Under the pieces are notes generated by a model, which worked only from the letters and a program-made list of their open reading frames with translations, had not been told where the DNA came from and searched no databases. From the NCBI GenBank assembly GCA_907163375.1, contig CAJQUW010005557.1, positions 33,527-97,526 on the forward strand: a stretch of 64,000 nucleotides of DNA, written 5' to 3'. The translations under genes and the position numbers were made by a program. Each line of letters opens with the position of its first letter. Position 1 is the stretch's first letter. Source of the stretch: Prostheceraeus crozeri (taxonomy: Eukaryota > Platyhelminthes > Polycladida > Euryleptidae). Positions 52,949 to 61,021 of this stretch are shown piece by piece.

Positions 52949-54256
52949 TTAAGTTTCATCATATAATGTTTTATCAAAAGATAATTTAAATTTATTTTCA
53001 CTAACTATTGATTCTTCATCATCATCATCAATTGATTCTTCATCATCATCATAAATTGTTTCTTCATCATCATAAATTACACTTTTTGGTATAGGATGCC
53101 CTTCCGTGATAGGATACCATTCTCTTATTGGAATATCTAATTCTAAATTACATCTTTTATCTGATAATAATATAATAGAGAAAAATATTGGTCTTTGATC
53201 TCTTTTGGAAAATTTAATAACACCACCATAATCTGAATCACTTTTAGTTTTTATTAAAGATGATAAAATTTTTAATTGATTAGATGTAAATCCTAATTTA
53301 AATTTTGTAGACCCGACACATAGTTGTCTAACAGTATCTTCAACTATACCATCATTATTATTTTCAATTGTAAGAAAATGAAATTTAGATACATTTTTAT
53401 AATTACTAATATTTTTATGATCTTTTTTACCATTTACACCATTTTCAGATGTTACAGAATCATCATTTATATTATCATCATTTATATTATTATCATTATT
53501 ATTATTAGAAGTTTCTTTAAAATTATTATTTTTAAAATTATTATGATTATGGTCATTGTTCATAGTATAAGGTGTAGTCCACATATAAATTTTCTCTTGT
53601 TGAGCTAAACCATTTATATAAGATTTTAATAAATTAATATTTAAGTTGGAATATAATCCTATATACGTATCATCATCATATCTTTGGGGCATTTCTAATG
53701 TTTCTTGTTTATAAATTGTGTCTCTATAATAAACTTGACATAGTAATTCTTCATTATGTTTTTTACTCTCTATGTGAATGTTATATTGATTTTGTTCATC
53801 AACAAATAATCTTATTTTTTCTTTGGAAAAAGATTTTAATCTTTTAACTAATTCTTTAATATTGATATAATTAATAATTTTATTTTCTATCCAATCAGTA
53901 TTACTAATCGGCAAAACTGCTCTGATAAACCCATATACATTATTATGACCTATTATAACCATATTTTCTTTATTTAATTCAACATAAGCTACATCATTAT
54001 ATTTACTTACAATCTCCATAAATTTAATAAATGGATCACCTGGAAATAAACAATAATTAGTTTCTATAGAAGGTAAACCTTTAGTCTGTTCTCTAAATAT
54101 TTCGGCTTGTAATTCAAACAAAAGATTAACATCTATACATGGATTATTATTATTATTATTAACAAAACATTTATTTTCAAATCCCGTTGATCTCGTCGAA
54201 TAAGAAGAACAGGATGATGCGGACGAATATAATTTTTTTAAATTTGGGGTTTCCAT
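52949..54256 (-). CDS. candidate sliding-clamp-like (PCNA/UL42-type) protein (Polinton B), 435 aa
   Basis: Open. N-terminal Ser/Asn-rich tail, then DPFIKFMEIVSKYNDVAYVE, NKENMVIIGHNNVYGFIRAV, ELVKRLKSFSKEKIRLFVDE and VYYRDTIYKQETLEMPQRYD, the order of elements expected of a first clamp half. After an Asn/Asp linker, a second half has FKLGFTSNQLKILSSLIKTK, GGVIKFSKRDQRPIFFSIIL and CNLELDIPIR, which parallels the final strand-helix-strand-strand block of PCNA ending in the y-L-aP-like segment. An acidic Asp/Glu tail follows. The resemblance is in pattern, not in identity, so the assignment is a hypothesis. It is divergent from the fibre-like gene 46 bp away and convergent with PolB. Confidence 0.5.
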   Translation of the reverse strand: METPNLKKLYSSASSCSSYSTRSTGFENKCFVNNNNNNPCIDVNLLFELQAEIFREQTKGLPSIETNYCLFPGDPFIKFMEIVSKYNDVAYVELNKENMVIIGHNNVYGFIRAVLPISNTDWIENKIINYINIKELVKRLKSFSKEKIRLFVDEQNQYNIHIESKKHNEELLCQVYYRDTIYKQETLEMPQRYDDDTYIGLYSNLNINLLKSYINGLAQQEKIYMWTTPYTMNNDHNHNNFKNNNFKETSNNNNDNNINDDNINDDSVTSENGVNGKKDHKNISNYKNVSKFHFLTIENNNDGIVEDTVRQLCVGSTKFKLGFTSNQLKILSSLIKTKSDSDYGGVIKFSKRDQRPIFFSIILLSDKRCNLELDIPIREWYPITEGHPIPKSVIYDDEETIYDDDEESIDDDDEESIVSENKFKLSFDKTLYDET

Positions 54257-54302
54257 TTTTTTATTTTTATTAGAAAAAAATTTATTTTTTTATTGTTAAA
54301 AA

Positions 54303-55190
54303 ATGATGTTACCAAATGTTGGTGGAGGTGCATATATCCCGAATAATCGTGAATTAGGAATAGAGATAGAAAATTATATCATGAAAACTGGAGACGTTTT
54401 ATCTGGTCCATTGCATCTTTCTATTCTTCCGCAACAAAATACAGAGTTAACAAATAAACAATATGTTGATACACAAATCAATGATTTAAAAGAAAAATAT
54501 ATAAACGATGTTTTGGTTCCACTGATGAATGAATTGAAGTTGCTTAAACTTAATGACAAATCATTAAACGAAAAATTATTAAAACTTGATAAAAAGGATA
54601 GAGAGCTAGAAGCAGATATAGCAAAACTTTTTAAAAAGATTTCTGAACAATCAAAAATTTTAATATTACTTTCTTTAAATTTAAAATCTGCTGTAATTAA
54701 AAATAAACATCAGATAAAAATGTTAAAAGAACAATTAGAAGATGAAATAGAAAATCTACCTGAAAGAATTAAAAAAAATTTAAATAAGTTACAAACTGCA
54801 TTCCAAAAAAGTGTTGATGAATTGAGTTCTAAAATTACTCAACAAATGAAAAAGATGAATAGAATAATAAATGAAGTAAACTCACTTAATCAAAAAGTTG
54901 ATAAAATGAAAACTCTTAAAATCAATTTAGAAAATGAATTAAAGAAAAATTTACAAGAAAACTCTAAAGAAAATAAAGAACAGTTAGATTCTGTTAAAAG
55001 ACAATTAGATGTTCTTAAAATTAAGTTAAATGCACTTAAAACGGCATTGAAGATTAATCAGCAGAAAATGCAAGTTAATAGAAAAGAAATTAAAGTACAT
55101 CACACGCTGCTTGACGTAATAGATAAAGTGCAACAGTCAATTAATAAAGTTATCTCGAAGTTGTTGTCCATTCACAAACGTAAATCTTGA
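54303..55190 (+). CDS. fibre-like coiled-coil protein (Polinton B), 295 aa
   Basis: Open in B and C. The N-terminus MMLPNVGGGAYIPNN is followed by YIMKTGDVLSGPLHLSILPQ and NTELTNKQYVDTQI, very like the collar and tail-fibre repeat of phages (M-x-G-x-L-x-L ... T-x-K-x-YVD). The remaining roughly 230 residues are heptad-rich, Lys/Glu/Leu coiled coil, suited to a trimeric shaft. A receptor-binding or spike role is inferred. It starts 46 bp from the divergent clamp-like gene. Confidence 0.75.
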   Translation: MMLPNVGGGAYIPNNRELGIEIENYIMKTGDVLSGPLHLSILPQQNTELTNKQYVDTQINDLKEKYINDVLVPLMNELKLLKLNDKSLNEKLLKLDKKDRELEADIAKLFKKISEQSKILILLSLNLKSAVIKNKHQIKMLKEQLEDEIENLPERIKKNLNKLQTAFQKSVDELSSKITQQMKKMNRIINEVNSLNQKVDKMKTLKINLENELKKNLQENSKENKEQLDSVKRQLDVLKIKLNALKTALKINQQKMQVNRKEIKVHHTLLDVIDKVQQSINKVISKLLSIHKRKS

Positions 55191-55290
55191 TCGACGAAGT
55201 CTTGGGTTTTTTTAACCTATCGGAGCGAAGCTCCTCAGGTTACTAACCAATCGGAGCGAAGCTCCTCGAGGCTTTAGCCGATCGTAAATA
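55190..55290. repeat. hairpin-cluster insert between fibre-like and small virion genes (Polinton B)
   Basis: Contains GACGAAGTC, two GGAGCGAAGCTCC hairpins, CAGGTTACTAACC and GGCTTTAGCCGATCG. It occupies the same spacer as the C insert at 22843-22938, with different internal order, and is absent from A. Confidence 0.9.
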
Positions 55291-55322
55291 TTTTTCTCAA
55301 AAGCCAAATTTAATCCTAAAAA

Positions 55323-55819
55323 ATGCCTATAATTTATAAACACAATCTTAAACATTTTGCTTCAAATCAAAAAATTGCTCATGAACCACGTATGAATCCT
55401 GTTTATCATTATGATAATAGAGAAACAGTCGGAACACAAAAGTTCCTAGGCACCGCAGGTGCCGTTCACACGGAAGGAGCTGGGATCTTCTCTGGTATTG
55501 GTAGTATCGTTAACTTAATTAAAAATAATAAAGATTTGATTACATCTGCCGCAAAAGGAGCAGCTGCTATAGGTAGTACAGCTAGTGCAATATCAAATGC
55601 TGTCAAGTCTCAAAACGAATTAAAACAACTAGAAGCTATTCGTAAACTTAGGAATGATTCCGAAGAACTAAAAAAATTAAAATACTTTCAGATGAAACAA
55701 AAAATAAAATTGCTAACATTGCTGTTGGGGAACCCTTGAGGAGCGGAGCTCCGTCTGATAGTAAACATAATGAAAAAACAATTGAAGAAATAAGAGGTAA
55801 TGGGCTAGCAAAATTCTAA
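55323..55819 (+). CDS. small virion-like protein (Polinton B)
   Basis: Begins MPIIYKHNLKHFASNQKIAH; includes GAGIFSGIGSIVNLIKNNKD and AAKGAAAIGSTASAISNAVK, then a charged helix. Compared with C it has an in-frame hairpin insert (GTQKFLGTAGAVHT, about 55430-55475) built of GGAAC-ACAAA-AGTTCC and GGCACC-GCA-GGTGCC. The longest open frame from the start is 138 codons; homology to A continues to 55819. Function unknown; a pVI/pX-like membrane-active minor capsid protein is plausible from the Gly/Ala-rich amphipathic stretch. Confidence 0.6.
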
Positions 55820-55912
55820 AATTATATTTTAGTAAAATTTTTTAGTAATTTTTTTAGTAAAAATTTTTTCTGTCTGTGAGAAAAACAAAAAGTCAAATTA
55901 TTTTTTATAAAA

Positions 55913-57247
55913 ATGTCTTCGCTTATCGAAAATAAATTTAGATTAGACGATCCTCCGTTCGTCAGTAATAATCAAAAAAAGAATGACTATATAAGAATTG
56001 CTATGAATCCCGGATCTTCCAGTAGAGTAAATACTGGAGGTGATTTAATTTTTGAAGTTGATAATCAGCAGAGTTATATATATTTACCTGATTCGTTTTT
56101 ACATTGTGAATATTCTTTATATAGTGATGCTAATTTTACAACACCATTACCAGAAACCGATAATATTGCACTAGAGAATAATTTTTTTCCAAGATTATTT
56201 ACACAAATGCGTTTAGATGTTGCAACTCAAAATATAGAAACAATAAGTGATTCTCCAGGTGTAATTGATACAATGCTTAGATTTATAACAATTGGTGAAA
56301 ATAATAAAAAGCATGAAATCGAAGGTTGGTTTCCTGATACTAATGATGGTATAATTGTTGATGATTTAACTCACGCTGGAACAGATGCAGCAGGAATTGC
56401 GAAAGATGTAGAAAATATTGCAAAACATTTAAATAAAACAAATAATGATGCATATAAAGAAAGACGTGAATTTAACAAAAAAAGTAAACAGACAGTTAAT
56501 TGGTCATTGTCTCCATTATTCGGATATTTAGATTATGACAAAATATCATATCAATTAAAATTTAAATTAATAATTCATCGTACAGCAAATAATGAATTAA
56601 TCTTTTTTGGTAAGACTGGAAAAAAAGCATATTTAAAAATTGATAGACTTGAATGGTGGATTAAGCATATTACTCCTAGTTTAGAGATTGAAACAGCTAT
56701 TGCAAAAAGATTAAATACTAACAAACCAATTCCAGTAAATTTTCTAAAGCGTACTGCTAGTTCAGTAACTTTTCCCGAACAAAGATTTAACTGGCATTTT
56801 ACTAGAACTGCGAATACCCCAAGATATTTATTACTAACATTTCAAAGAAATAATTCTCCAAGTTTTGATAAGAACAATAATATCTTCCATATTAATACAA
56901 TTCGAAGTTTACAAGTTTCATTAAATCAAACCCGTTATCCAATTGATCCATTAAGATTCGATGATACCAATAATCAATTTATGGAAGGATATGATTCTTA
57001 TCGAAATCTTTGTATAGAATTTGGAGTTGAACCACAATTAACTCCTGGAGATTGGAGACATTTATATCCAATTTTCTGTTTCGATTTAAGTGCACAATCT
57101 GAAGATATTATTAAAAATGGTTGTGATGTAACAATTAATATTGAAAAGAAAGATTCCACAACTTCATTGATAGCTTATGGTTTATTGCTAGAAGATGTAA
57201 AATATTCTATTGAAATTCTTAATGGAAAGATGACTAGGATAAGTTAA
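55913..57247 (+). CDS. major capsid protein, double-jelly-roll type (Polinton B), 444 aa
   Basis: Open. Start MSSLIENKFRLDDPPFVSNN after TTTTTTATAAAAATG. N-terminal third has TGGDLIFEVDNQQSYIYLPD and FFPRLFTQMRLDVA. The C-terminal third has NTIRSLQVSLNQTRYPIDPL, QFMEGYDSYRNLCIEFG and TPGDWRHLYPIFCFDLSAQS followed by SDDV-like beta strands, the pattern seen in the capsid gene of invertebrate Polintons. It would form the hexon-like shell. At 444 aa it is short compared with many Polinton MCPs of 500-700 aa. It is followed by A/T tandem repeats and the pX-like gene. Confidence 0.8.
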   Translation: MSSLIENKFRLDDPPFVSNNQKKNDYIRIAMNPGSSSRVNTGGDLIFEVDNQQSYIYLPDSFLHCEYSLYSDANFTTPLPETDNIALENNFFPRLFTQMRLDVATQNIETISDSPGVIDTMLRFITIGENNKKHEIEGWFPDTNDGIIVDDLTHAGTDAAGIAKDVENIAKHLNKTNNDAYKERREFNKKSKQTVNWSLSPLFGYLDYDKISYQLKFKLIIHRTANNELIFFGKTGKKAYLKIDRLEWWIKHITPSLEIETAIAKRLNTNKPIPVNFLKRTASSVTFPEQRFNWHFTRTANTPRYLLLTFQRNNSPSFDKNNNIFHINTIRSLQVSLNQTRYPIDPLRFDDTNNQFMEGYDSYRNLCIEFGVEPQLTPGDWRHLYPIFCFDLSAQSEDIIKNGCDVTINIEKKDSTTSLIAYGLLLEDVKYSIEILNGKMTRIS

Positions 57248-57249
57248 TT

Positions 57250-57375
57250 AAAATTTTTTTCATAACTAGAATAGATTAAAAATTCTTAACTTAAAATTTT
57301 TTCATAACTAGAATAGATTAAAATTTTTTCATAACTAGAATAGATTTAAATTTTTGATAACTTAAAATTTTTTTA
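57250..57375. repeat. MCP/pX intergenic tandem repeat (Polinton B)
   Basis: About three units of TCATAACTAGAATAGATTAAA, the inverse of the repeats at 20690-20870 (C) and 10741-10900 (A). It ends at the start context of the pX-like gene (TTTTTTTATTAAAAATG). Confidence 0.9.
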
Positions 57376-57381
57376 TTAAAA

Positions 57382-57867
57382 ATGTCGCAAGCGAAAAGTA
57401 ATAATAATAATAAAACTGTTGAATTAAAATTACGTAATACTGTTGACAAAAATACCCCTAAAACTATTACGATTAACAAAAAAAAGTATTACATAAGTAA
57501 ACCAATGATAGAGAATATTCAATTACAAGAAGAAAAGAATGGCGGGATTCTCCCATTAATTCCACTAATAATAGGTGGCATAGCAGCTGCAGGAAGTGTT
57601 GCAGGTGGGACAGCTGGTATTGTCCAAGCAGTAAATAAAAATAAATCAGAGAAGGCAGCATTAGAAGAACAAAAACCTCATAATAGAGAGTTAGAGAAAG
57701 TTGCTAGGGGTGAAGGAGTAGTAGATAATTTTATTAGTAAATTAAATTTAGTTGATGAAGGAAAACGAGTTCTTAAAAATATTCTCCACAATGTTGATGA
57801 TTTAATTGAAATTAAAGAAACTAAAGATGGTTCTGGAATATATCTAAGTCCTAGTATGATTCGGTAA
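57382..57867 (+). CDS. pX-like core protein (Polinton B), 161 aa
   Basis: Open. Polar N-terminus (MSQAKSNNNNKTVELKLRN), then GGILPLIPLIIGGIAAAGSV and GGTAGIVQAVNKNKSEKAAL (about residues 55-95), then a charged helix and a C-terminus ending SPSMIR. The Gly/Ala-rich hydrophobic block with a leading GG is the adenovirus pX-like signature seen in Polintons; GG dipeptides of this kind are also typical adenain cleavage sites (family knowledge, site not shown here). Confidence 0.75.
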   Translation: MSQAKSNNNNKTVELKLRNTVDKNTPKTITINKKKYYISKPMIENIQLQEEKNGGILPLIPLIIGGIAAAGSVAGGTAGIVQAVNKNKSEKAALEEQKPHNRELEKVARGEGVVDNFISKLNLVDEGKRVLKNILHNVDDLIEIKETKDGSGIYLSPSMIR

Positions 57868-57985
57868 TAACCTCAGGACCTTTGGTCCGATCGGCTAAAT
57901 CCTCTGAACAAAGTTCTATCGGCTAAAGCCTCAGGACCTTTGGTCCGATCGGCTAAAGCCTCTGAACAAAGTTCCATTAGGTACA
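57868..57985. repeat. hairpin cluster between pX-like and integrase genes (Polinton B)
   Basis: Two copies each of GGACCTTTGGTCCGATCGGC and CTCTGAACAAAGTTC, all tri-nucleotide-loop hairpins. A has a related cluster (10165-10255) and C a shorter one (20155-20175) at the same place. Confidence 0.9.
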
Positions 57986-58024
57986 ACATTTATTTTATCT
58001 TTTAAATTTTTTTTATCTTTTAAA

Positions 58025-59374
58025 ATGAATTCTACAAATTCCGAAAGTTTAATTAAATTAAAAATTTCTAATTTAGATTTATTGAATTATCTATTAAACA
58101 AAAATGAAAACTCAAATTGTCAGCATATTGGAGGTGACAAGAACAAAGTTCCATACCACTTCGGTGGTGATATACAAAAAACATTAGAAAACTTTCCTGG
58201 ATTTATTTGGAGTAAATATTCGAAAGAAAAACATCTTCCTGGTCATTCATATACCGGTCCAGGAACTCGATTAGATATAAGACTAGATGAGAATAATAAT
58301 CCGAAACCAGGTGAAGAACCAATAAATAGAGTAGATGCCGCAGCTTTCAGGCATGATTTAGGTTATCGAAATCATGATCTAAGTTCTCGACATGCAGCTG
58401 ATAAGAAGATGATTCAAGAATTAGATAGTATTCAAAACCCTACATTTAGAGAAAAAATTGAAAGAATGTTTGTTAAGAAAGCTTTACAAGCTAAAATATT
58501 ATTCGGACAGGGTTTAAATGAAACGACAGCAAAGCTGTCTGAGAGCAACGCTCGAACTAATAACTCTGAGAGCAACGCTGGAACCTACGCGTCCGAAATC
58601 CACAAGGAATATAGAAGGCCTAAATATTTATTGAAAGTAAAAGTATTTAATAAAGATGATATTTGGAGTGCTGATCTTATTCATATGCCGAATGAAAGGG
58701 ACTACAAATACGCATTGACCGTTATAGATTTATATACACGATACGCTTGGGTAAAGCCTTTAAAAAATAAAAGTGGTCTATCAGTTAAATATGCGTTTGA
58801 AGGAATCTTTAAAGAAAGTAATAGAAAGCCAAGGAAATTGTTTGTTGATAAAGGATCGGAATTTTATAACAGAAATGTTCAGCCACTATTTGAAACTGTT
58901 TATTCAACTGAAAATGCAGGGAAGGCCGTAGTGATAGAAAGATTCAATCGGACGTTGAAAAATATAATTTTCAAAAAATTTACTCAGCAAGGAAATCAGA
59001 AATGGTTGAAGATATTACCAGGAGTTGTAGATGAGTACAATAATAAAGTTCATTCTGGTATTGAAGAAACCCCAAAGAATGCTTCTGACGACCCTGATTT
59101 GATACGAAAGAAAATATTCGAGAATAATAATTTGAATGAGAGTAATCCGAATTTGCAGAAACTTAAGCCGAAATTTAAAATTGGAGATAGAGTTAGAATA
59201 TTTAAATATAAGAATAAATTTGAAAAAGGCTTTGTTGGTTATTGGACTAAAGAAATATTTGAAATTTCTAAAATAAATCAAAGTTATCCGATTACTTACG
59301 AAATGAAAGATTTAGATGATGAAGATATCAGAGGCCGTTTTTATCAAAATGAATTACAACGAAGTGATTTTTAA
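58025..59374 (+). CDS. PLA2-like domain fused to a DDE (retroviral-type) integrase (Polinton B), 449 aa
   Basis: Open. About residues 65-130 match the parvovirus VP1 phospholipase A2 pattern: LPGHSYTGPGTRLD (calcium-loop-like), EPINRVDAAAFRHDLGYRNH with the HD dyad, and SSRHAADKKM as in densoviruses. From about 190 comes the rve-type core: WSADLIHMP (first Asp), LFVDKGSEFYNRNVQ (second Asp, 58 residues on) and VVIERFNRTLK (Glu, 30 residues later), then WLKILPGVVDEYNNKVHSGI and a basic GDRVRIFKYKNKFEKGFVGY SH3/chromo-like end. The integrase inserts the element with 6-bp duplication. No HHCC zinc domain is seen; the PLA2-like region takes its place. In-frame hairpin inserts lie at about 40-48 and 170-190. 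Confidence 0.9.
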   Translation: MNSTNSESLIKLKISNLDLLNYLLNKNENSNCQHIGGDKNKVPYHFGGDIQKTLENFPGFIWSKYSKEKHLPGHSYTGPGTRLDIRLDENNNPKPGEEPINRVDAAAFRHDLGYRNHDLSSRHAADKKMIQELDSIQNPTFREKIERMFVKKALQAKILFGQGLNETTAKLSESNARTNNSESNAGTYASEIHKEYRRPKYLLKVKVFNKDDIWSADLIHMPNERDYKYALTVIDLYTRYAWVKPLKNKSGLSVKYAFEGIFKESNRKPRKLFVDKGSEFYNRNVQPLFETVYSTENAGKAVVIERFNRTLKNIIFKKFTQQGNQKWLKILPGVVDEYNNKVHSGIEETPKNASDDPDLIRKKIFENNNLNESNPNLQKLKPKFKIGDRVRIFKYKNKFEKGFVGYWTKEIFEISKINQSYPITYEMKDLDDEDIRGRFYQNELQRSDF

Positions 59375-59445
59375 TTATCATTATTATTATTATTGTAACT
59401 AACGTTTCGGGAATGAAATTCCCTTGTTAGGCGTAGCCATAGAAC

Positions 59446-59904
59446 CTACGGTTCGTTCAATTCTAACATTATATCTAGAAATGGTACTCCTTTTTGTAAT
59501 TTGTACAAAACGTATAAACATAATTGCCCACAATAGGTAGTGCCTGGTGTTTGAATTTGAAACGTATTGTATGTTCCCGTTCCACGTAATTCTGTTACTT
59601 CATTTGTAGGGGGCAAACCGTATGAATCAAAATAATAGTTCTGCTGATGATTTTTAACGCCTGCTGACCAATGTACGCCTTTTTGGTCTGAAGTGTGAAG
59701 ATTGGTTACGAAATTTACAGTTATTGATGGAACTTTGTTCCGGGAACTGAAGGTTCCTGTTGGCTTATTTTTTAGGAATTGTAATTCGTCTCTCATTAGA
59801 ACATGAAAATTCTTTATTCCTAATTCATTTGCGATTTTCTTTAGGTCGAAATTTGTCGTAGTTTGCGTTCCATATAATTTTAAAAACTCATTTATGTTGT
59901 TCAT
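59446..59904 (-). CDS. adenain-type maturation protease (Polinton B), 152 aa
   Basis: Open. MNNINEFLKLYGTQTTTNFD at the start, FHVLMRDELQFLKNKP, then KGVHWSAG with the catalytic His, YYFDSYGLPP with the acidic residue, and CGQLCLYVLYKL with the Gln and nucleophile Cys, the order His-Asp-Gln-Cys of adenovirus protease. Length is a little under the 200 aa of adenain. It contains the in-frame hairpin insert GTFSSRNKVPS after NKPT. It would cleave virion precursors. It is convergent with the integrase; the spacer holds GGGAATGAAATTCCC and GGCGTAGCC hairpins. Confidence 0.9.
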   Translation of the reverse strand: MNNINEFLKLYGTQTTTNFDLKKIANELGIKNFHVLMRDELQFLKNKPTGTFSSRNKVPSITVNFVTNLHTSDQKGVHWSAGVKNHQQNYYFDSYGLPPTNEVTELRGTGTYNTFQIQTPGTTYCGQLCLYVLYKLQKGVPFLDIMLELNEP

Positions 59905-59919
59905 TTTATAATAAAAAAA

Positions 59920-60054
59920 TTTCTTAAGGGACCCCTAGAAGTCAGAAGGGACCCCTAGAAGTTAGAAGGGAGGGGGTAGTAGAACTACGCTCATATGATA
60001 TTGAAGGATATATTCTTGCGGCTTCTTCCACTTTTGTTTCTTCCACTTTTAAAG
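59920..60054. repeat. spacer between B protease and right TIR
   Basis: Two copies of GGGACCCCTAGAAGTYAGAA followed by a decayed inverted copy of the membrane-gene start (AGTAGAACTACGCTCATATG ... CTTCCACTTTT). No gene. Similar GGGACCCC repeats lie next to the protease genes of C (18140) and A (60918). Confidence 0.75.
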
Positions 60055-60637
60055 AAATATTATTAGTCACATGATATATTTTAAAAACCTGAAAGATGGA
60101 TAAAATTCATGAATTTGAAATTCTCAACTTTTATGATTTTTGGTGTCCTTGAACGGTCATGATTTAAGCAATGAAAATTGTAATTCTCAAATTTTGAGAT
60201 TCGTAACTTTTATGATTTTTTCGGTGTCCTTGAACGGTCATGATTTTCAAAGTAAAAAAATGATCTTAATCTCAAATTTGTGATTCTTAACTTTTATGAT
60301 TTTCGGTCATTACTTGGTGAAAACGTTTTTGAAAAATTGTAGCATTGTTTACCATGGGTAATTTGTTTTTGCAAATGAACAGCAGGTGTCCTTGAACGGT
60401 CATGATTTTAAGGGTGAAAATTGTAATTCTCAAATTTGAGATTTTGAAAAATTTGAAAATTGGGTACTTTTAAAAACGCTTAAATTTTCGCCCTTCGGCC
60501 TTCGGCCACGTGAAATTTGAAGTCTACCTAAATTTTTGAAATTTTTGAAAAAACCCGCAAAAGTGTGACATCCGGCGCAAGCGAAGCGAAGCAAAGCGAA
60601 GCGAAGCGTCGCGCCGGATGTCACACTATATACTACT
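60055..60637 (-). repeat. Polinton B right TIR
   Basis: Inverted copy of 42834-43432, differing mainly by a short indel in an A/T run, with the same terminal palindrome and the same GGTGTCCTTGAACGGTCATG words. It ends TATATACTACT before GAGGTT. There are no genes in it. Confidence 0.95.
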
Positions 60638-60643
60638 GAGGTT

Positions 60644-60776
60644 GCTTATCTTTCATATACCCAACTCCATCCTTGTGTTTTTCTTTATTCATTTCATATG
60701 ATAACGAAGGATATATTCTCGAAGTTCATTCCATTTTCGCCCTCGTTGAGGTTTCTTCCACTTTTGTTTCATCCAT
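60644..60776 (-). pseudogene. membrane-protein gene, 5' end (Polinton A), beyond Polinton B
   Basis: Decayed counterpart of the first 45 codons of the membrane-protein gene (its KDKES/RYMK region next to GAGGTT, and the Glu/Thr-rich start near 60775). It shows that the gene was split by B. Confidence 0.7.
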
Positions 60777-61021
60777 TTTTAAAGAAATATTTTGAATAAA
60801 TATTTTGAATACAATCTTCTGAAATTCTATTTAAATCGAAATTCGCAGTCGTTTGCGTTCCATATAATTTTAAGAACTAGTAATGCTAGACATTTTATAA
60901 TTAAAAAAATTTCTTATAGGGACCCCTAGAAGTCAGAAGGGGGGATTGATTTAAAACTGTGTCATAATGATGACTTTCCTTACTACTTATTCGATTTGAA
61001 ATGATTATTTTATAATTATTC
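60777..61021. other. gene-poor spacer of Polinton A with a protease-start relic
   Basis: On the minus strand the sequence near 60830-60885 resembles a protease N-terminus (ELVLKLYGTQTTANFDLNRI-like), as in B's frame at 45063. It then has GGGACCCCTAGAAGTCAGAA (60918) and a unit related to C's 52-bp repeat. No intact gene is seen. Confidence 0.6.

Larger units (their letters stand above)
42834..60637. mobile_element. Polinton B (nested in A; the most complete copy)
   Basis: 17,804 bp between perfect GAGGTT duplications (42828-42833; 60638-60643), with TIRs of about 0.59 kb starting AGTAGTATATAGTGTGACAT. It is inverted relative to A. Gene order: cargo, membrane protein, unknown, penton-like, ATPase, 101-aa gene, PolB (all plus), clamp-like (minus), fibre-like, small virion protein, MCP, pX-like, PLA2-integrase (plus), protease (minus). 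Nearly every gene is open; it looks whole or within one or two breaks of it. The two TIRs are almost identical, so insertion is recent. Confidence 0.95.
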
